18,172 bases of DNA, from contig JAGAZW010000024.1 of NCBI GenBank assembly GCA_017939855.1, positions 1-18,172 of the forward strand, given 5' to 3'. Origin of the DNA: Clostridia bacterium. Its GTDB lineage: Bacteria; Bacillota; Clostridia; Oscillospirales; Acutalibacteraceae. Positions 15,348 to 18,172 of the stretch are shown here, piece after piece. The stretch's first letter is position 1; the number at the start of each line of letters is the position of its first letter. A model generated the notes under the pieces. It saw only the letters and a list, made by a program, of their open reading frames with translations. It was not told where the DNA came from and did not search any database. The position numbers were made by a program, and so were the translations under genes.

Positions 15348-16502
15348 TTCTTGCAACAGCTTTCTTGCCCTTTCGTTTGCCTTTTTATTGCTGAAAAGAG
15401 AACTGTATGAAAAGAAGACATGCCCTGAGACTGTATTATCATTCTGACAAATTTCGCTCTGGCGGAAAAGTATATCATCATATTTACACCATTCTGTGTT
15501 ATCCGGTTCTTGAGTTGTACCGACCTTATAGGCGGCAAGGCCTATTATCAATCTTGTATCATAGGAAGCTATTGTATTTTTCCAAATAGCCAACAGCTCC
15601 TCAAAACAGTATTCCTTCACAGGATACTCAAATCCAAAATATATCTGAGGTATTATCCAGTCAACGCACCCCGCCGTCACCCAAGCCGAAACATCGGCAT
15701 AATATTCCGAATAGTTTTTTCCAACAGACGCTGCTGGACTGATACTGAAAATTATTTCTTTATCAATAAACTTTATCGCTGTATAGCAACCGCTTATGAG
15801 AGCGTTTACATTTGCTCTGCGCCAAAACTCAAGACTCAACGGACTGCTATTTTCTGCTACATACTGCTCATAAGAGCTTTTATCAAATTCAATATCGGTT
15901 GTAGGATAAAAATAATCGTCAAAATGAATACCGTCTATATTATAATTCAAAGCCGCCTCTCGCACCCCGTCTATAACCAGCCTTCTCGACTGGGCTGATG
16001 CAGGATTTAGATAAATGCCATTCGAAATACAAATATTATTATCGTTTTCTATGTCTTCATCATTAAGCCAGTTATAGACGGTACCACTTTGAGGTAGGGA
16101 GCTTGTGTCTGTATTTGCGAGTCTTATTCTATAGGGGTTTATCCATGCGTGTACCCTTATCCCCGCATTATGACAATTCTCAATCATATACTCAAACACA
16201 TCAAAATCATACTTTTCCACCTTCTCACAAAGCGGAAAATAATCTGATTTATAAAGAGAATCGCCAAATGCTCGTATATGTATAAAGGCGTCGATAATTT
16301 TAAGCATTGATAGATTACTTACTGCATTTTTAAACTCTTTTTTAAAATCGTTTGAGGAAAGCATTGAATCTATTTCGCTATATGTAAACCACACGCCTTT
16401 GACATAGGCATTACTGTCGGCTAAAGGCGTTTTTTCCTCCTTTATGCTACAGCCACAGAAAAAAAGACTTAGAATCAATATACTACACAATACCCTCTTC
16501 AT
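15345..16502 (-). CDS. GHL10-family glycosidase-like lipoprotein
   Basis: This 385-residue protein has a lipoprotein signal (lipidated cysteine most likely C18 in FFCGC) and a glycosyl-hydrolase-like 10 (DUF187, YngK/DigH-related) TIM-barrel domain. Family blocks run from VKGVWFTYSEID and AFIHIRAFGDSLYKSDYFP through HAWINPYR, GIHFDDYFYP (H193, D195, D196) and ISPAASVGK to VDWIIPQIYFGFE. The Escherichia coli member DigH cleaves peptidoglycan glycan strands that lack stem peptides. Acting on peptidoglycan or another cell-surface glycan is therefore reasonable, but the substrate here is unproven. Start ATG 16502 has GAGG at 16509-16512, 6 nt upstream, which overlaps the end of the preceding gene. 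Only 3 bp separate the two genes, so translation is probably coupled. Confidence 0.9.
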   Translation of the reverse strand: MKRVLCSILILSLFFCGCSIKEEKTPLADSNAYVKGVWFTYSEIDSMLSSNDFKKEFKNAVSNLSMLKIIDAFIHIRAFGDSLYKSDYFPLCEKVEKYDFDVFEYMIENCHNAGIRVHAWINPYRIRLANTDTSSLPQSGTVYNWLNDEDIENDNNICISNGIYLNPASAQSRRLVIDGVREAALNYNIDGIHFDDYFYPTTDIEFDKSSYEQYVAENSSPLSLEFWRRANVNALISGCYTAIKFIDKEIIFSISPAASVGKNYSEYYADVSAWVTAGCVDWIIPQIYFGFEYPVKEYCFEELLAIWKNTIASYDTRLIIGLAAYKVGTTQEPDNTEWCKYDDILFRQSEICQNDNTVSGHVFFSYSSLFSNKKANERARKLLQE

Positions 16503-16505
16503 AAT

Positions 16506-18172
16506 TTACCTCACATCAGAAATTTCATTAAAACAAACAACCGTCTTTCCAAACGCGATTTCATCACACGAAGAAACTTTAAAGGATAAACTTTGTGTAG
16601 CTCTGAGCCTCGGCGTTATACGTTTTACCGTTAGCTCATCGGACGGTCTTAAAACATAGTTAAAAGAATTTTTACCCGCATCAAAAATCAAGTTGATATC
16701 CGAAAGATTTTTGCACTCTATAAACATTTCATTAATGTTTTTAAGTGTCTCTGCCACCCCCATATCGCTTTGCTTCGTCCTGAACGATGCTTCTATGTCG
16801 TATTCTTCTACAAGGTCAGCTTTTCCTATAATAGTATCCTTATTGCCTCCTAACACACAGGTATACATCGTCATATTTGAAACACTTGTGCAACCTATGA
16901 CCAGCTTCCCTGCGGCCACACAGCTGTGAGAATACCTATAATTTTCAGGAAACTTCCATATATACCACGATATAGTGTCTGCCGTATCCTTAAGGCCTGT
17001 AAAGGTTGAGGATATTCCAAAATTTTTGATTTTATAGTCTAGCAGATAAGCGTTTTTATCCATGAAAAGTATATAATAACCGTCATAGCAGACAGCACCG
17101 GCTCTTTCCATTAGGCTTTGCGAAATATTGGGCGTATTATTAAGAGGCAGTGAAAGTTCGTATACATTATTCTCTTTGCCGTAGGTAGTTGTATTAAGTG
17201 TATATACTCTACCGCCCAGTGTCATCCATACAAGCTTATTGCCGCAAATTGCAACGGTCTGAGGGTACATACACCCTATCTCAAGATGGATAGGAGTCGA
17301 AGAAAGAATCTCGTTTTGCAAAAATTCATCTTCGGTATCCACCAGGAAAATACCACTGTTTTTTGCACTGTCGCTGACATTAATTTTATATATTTCATTT
17401 TCTTTAAAGGCTATCAGTTTGTTTTGCTGAACTGCCATCTTTGTTACTTCCTCATATATTTTCCCGACCCCTGTTTTCATCTTTTCGGAAAAATAAAGCG
17501 GATTTTTAAAAGTTGCCGAAAATATTTCGTTTTTATTTTCAGAATTACCATACAGATACACATTGGAATTATATACCGTACAGTTTTTGCAACCCACTAT
17601 TTTTTCTATGCTTTTTATACCGCAAGTCGCCGTAACCACAATGTTATTAAGTCTTATATTTTTCATTCTTGGCACCGGATAACTTTCCCCTGTTTCATAG
17701 CTGAATTTAATGATGCCGTTTTTGCGGTCACATGTTACGGTTATCTCAACGGAATAAAAAGTTGATTTTGCTGAATCGGAAGATGTAGGTATTGTCCAGC
17801 TAGCATAACTGTTCGGATTAAAATATACCCTGCACTCAATAGGAGTACCAGCCGGAATATTTTTATAAGGAAGAGCAAATTCATTTGAAAATTCATCGGA
17901 GGAATAATAGGCTTTAAATCTGCCGGTTAGCATATTAAGAGCTTCGGGACTTGTAGGTTTATCCTCCATTGCAGCATTTATTTCAAGCGCCATATTATAG
18001 TTATTCCCTCTGCCGTTTATATAAACTACGGGAGTATAAAAATCACTATCCTGCAGCCTGTTCCATTCACTATAATCGGCAGAAAGCTCATAAATGCGAT
18101 AATCATAACCATATGTTGGACATCGTGTAGTTACAAAAGCATAAATGCCGCTGCCCGTCACAGCTTTTCCAC
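16506..18172 (-). CDS. Propeller-like protein resembling phage tail-nozzle/stabilisation proteins (partial)
   Basis: The frame is open to the window edge, so the N-terminus is missing; at least 555 residues are present. The apparent GTG at 18161 is internal. I do not recognise a named family with certainty. The middle reads like the propeller of phage proteins such as P22 gp10 or T7 gp12: VYNSNVYLYGNSENKNEIFSA, then FKNPLYF, then QQNKLIAFKENEIYKI, then GNKLVWMTLGGRVYTL and CYDGYYILFMDKNAYLLD. The end also fits: ASFRTKQSDMGVAETLKNI followed by an RLRATQSLSFKV-like strand. No signal peptide or membrane helix is seen in the visible part. It is followed after 3 bp by the GHL10 lipoprotein gene. 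It may be a phage structural gene, a domesticated relative, or an unrelated repeat-rich propeller. Confidence 0.6.
   Translation of the reverse strand, partial: GKAVTGSGIYAFVTTRCPTYGYDYRIYELSADYSEWNRLQDSDFYTPVVYINGRGNNYNMALEINAAMEDKPTSPEALNMLTGRFKAYYSSDEFSNEFALPYKNIPAGTPIECRVYFNPNSYASWTIPTSSDSAKSTFYSVEITVTCDRKNGIIKFSYETGESYPVPRMKNIRLNNIVVTATCGIKSIEKIVGCKNCTVYNSNVYLYGNSENKNEIFSATFKNPLYFSEKMKTGVGKIYEEVTKMAVQQNKLIAFKENEIYKINVSDSAKNSGIFLVDTEDEFLQNEILSSTPIHLEIGCMYPQTVAICGNKLVWMTLGGRVYTLNTTTYGKENNVYELSLPLNNTPNISQSLMERAGAVCYDGYYILFMDKNAYLLDYKIKNFGISSTFTGLKDTADTISWYIWKFPENYRYSHSCVAAGKLVIGCTSVSNMTMYTCVLGGNKDTIIGKADLVEEYDIEASFRTKQSDMGVAETLKNINEMFIECKNLSDINLIFDAGKNSFNYVLRPSDELTVKRITPRLRATQSLSFKVSSCDEIAFGKTVVCFNEISDVR
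16509..16512 (-). promoter_or_regulatory. Ribosome binding site inside the end of the upstream gene
   Basis: GAGG on the minus strand is 6 nt before ATG 16502 and overlaps the last sense codons of the upstream propeller gene (stop at 16506-16508). This layout suggests translational coupling. Confidence 0.65.

Noticed and set aside
15510..15998. A 162-residue plus-strand open frame
   Set aside because: It is antisense to the GHL10 lipoprotein gene, whose family motifs are clear; no ribosome site was seen.
18159..18161. GTG as start of the propeller-like gene
   Set aside because: The frame stays open to the window edge and no ribosome site precedes this codon, so the gene is more likely cut by the window.

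Overview
The window looks like chromosome from a low-GC, Gram-positive anaerobe of the class Clostridia, most likely in or near the Oscillospiraceae/Ruminococcaceae. This is inferred from AT-rich codon use, GTG and TTG starts, strong AGGAGG-type ribosome binding sites, a YloU-FakA-RecG gene block of Firmicutes type, lipoprotein signals, and a sortase-anchored surface protein. Genus cannot be fixed from the sequence alone.

Positions 1-7780 (+ strand) form one tight run of housekeeping genes with gaps of about 9-40 bp: the 3' end of proA, then proC (proline synthesis), a YmdB-type phosphodiesterase, an orphan peptide-binding lipoprotein, a YloU/Asp23 protein, fakA (fatty-acid kinase) and recG. 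The run ends at a 16-bp perfect hairpin that also serves the gene converging from the other side.

Positions 7833-13985 (- strand) hold a single very large gene for a 2050-residue cell-wall-anchored adhesin or pilin-like protein. It has a signal peptide, a von Willebrand factor A domain with a metal-ion site, a long middle region, then nine consecutive modules that each show the Lys/Glu/Asn triad expected for an intramolecular isopeptide bond, and an SPVTG-type sorting signal. It has its own promoter and appears to be a single-gene unit.

Positions 14139-15347 hold a divergent pair: a zinc-ribbon membrane protein (- strand) and a 68-residue HTH regulator (+ strand). Their promoters are back to back, with -35 boxes overlapping on a GACAATTGTC palindrome. 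The minus promoter is a perfect TTGACA-17-TATAAT. A second perfect hairpin closes the HTH gene and faces the next converging gene.

Positions 15345-18172 (- strand) hold two apparently co-translated genes: a partial protein of at least 551 residues whose layout resembles phage tail-nozzle/stabilisation propeller proteins, and, 3 bp downstream, a GHL10-family glycosidase-like lipoprotein. This pairing and the isopeptide stalk protein are the least ordinary parts of the window. No tRNA, rRNA, insertion sequence or CRISPR array was seen.
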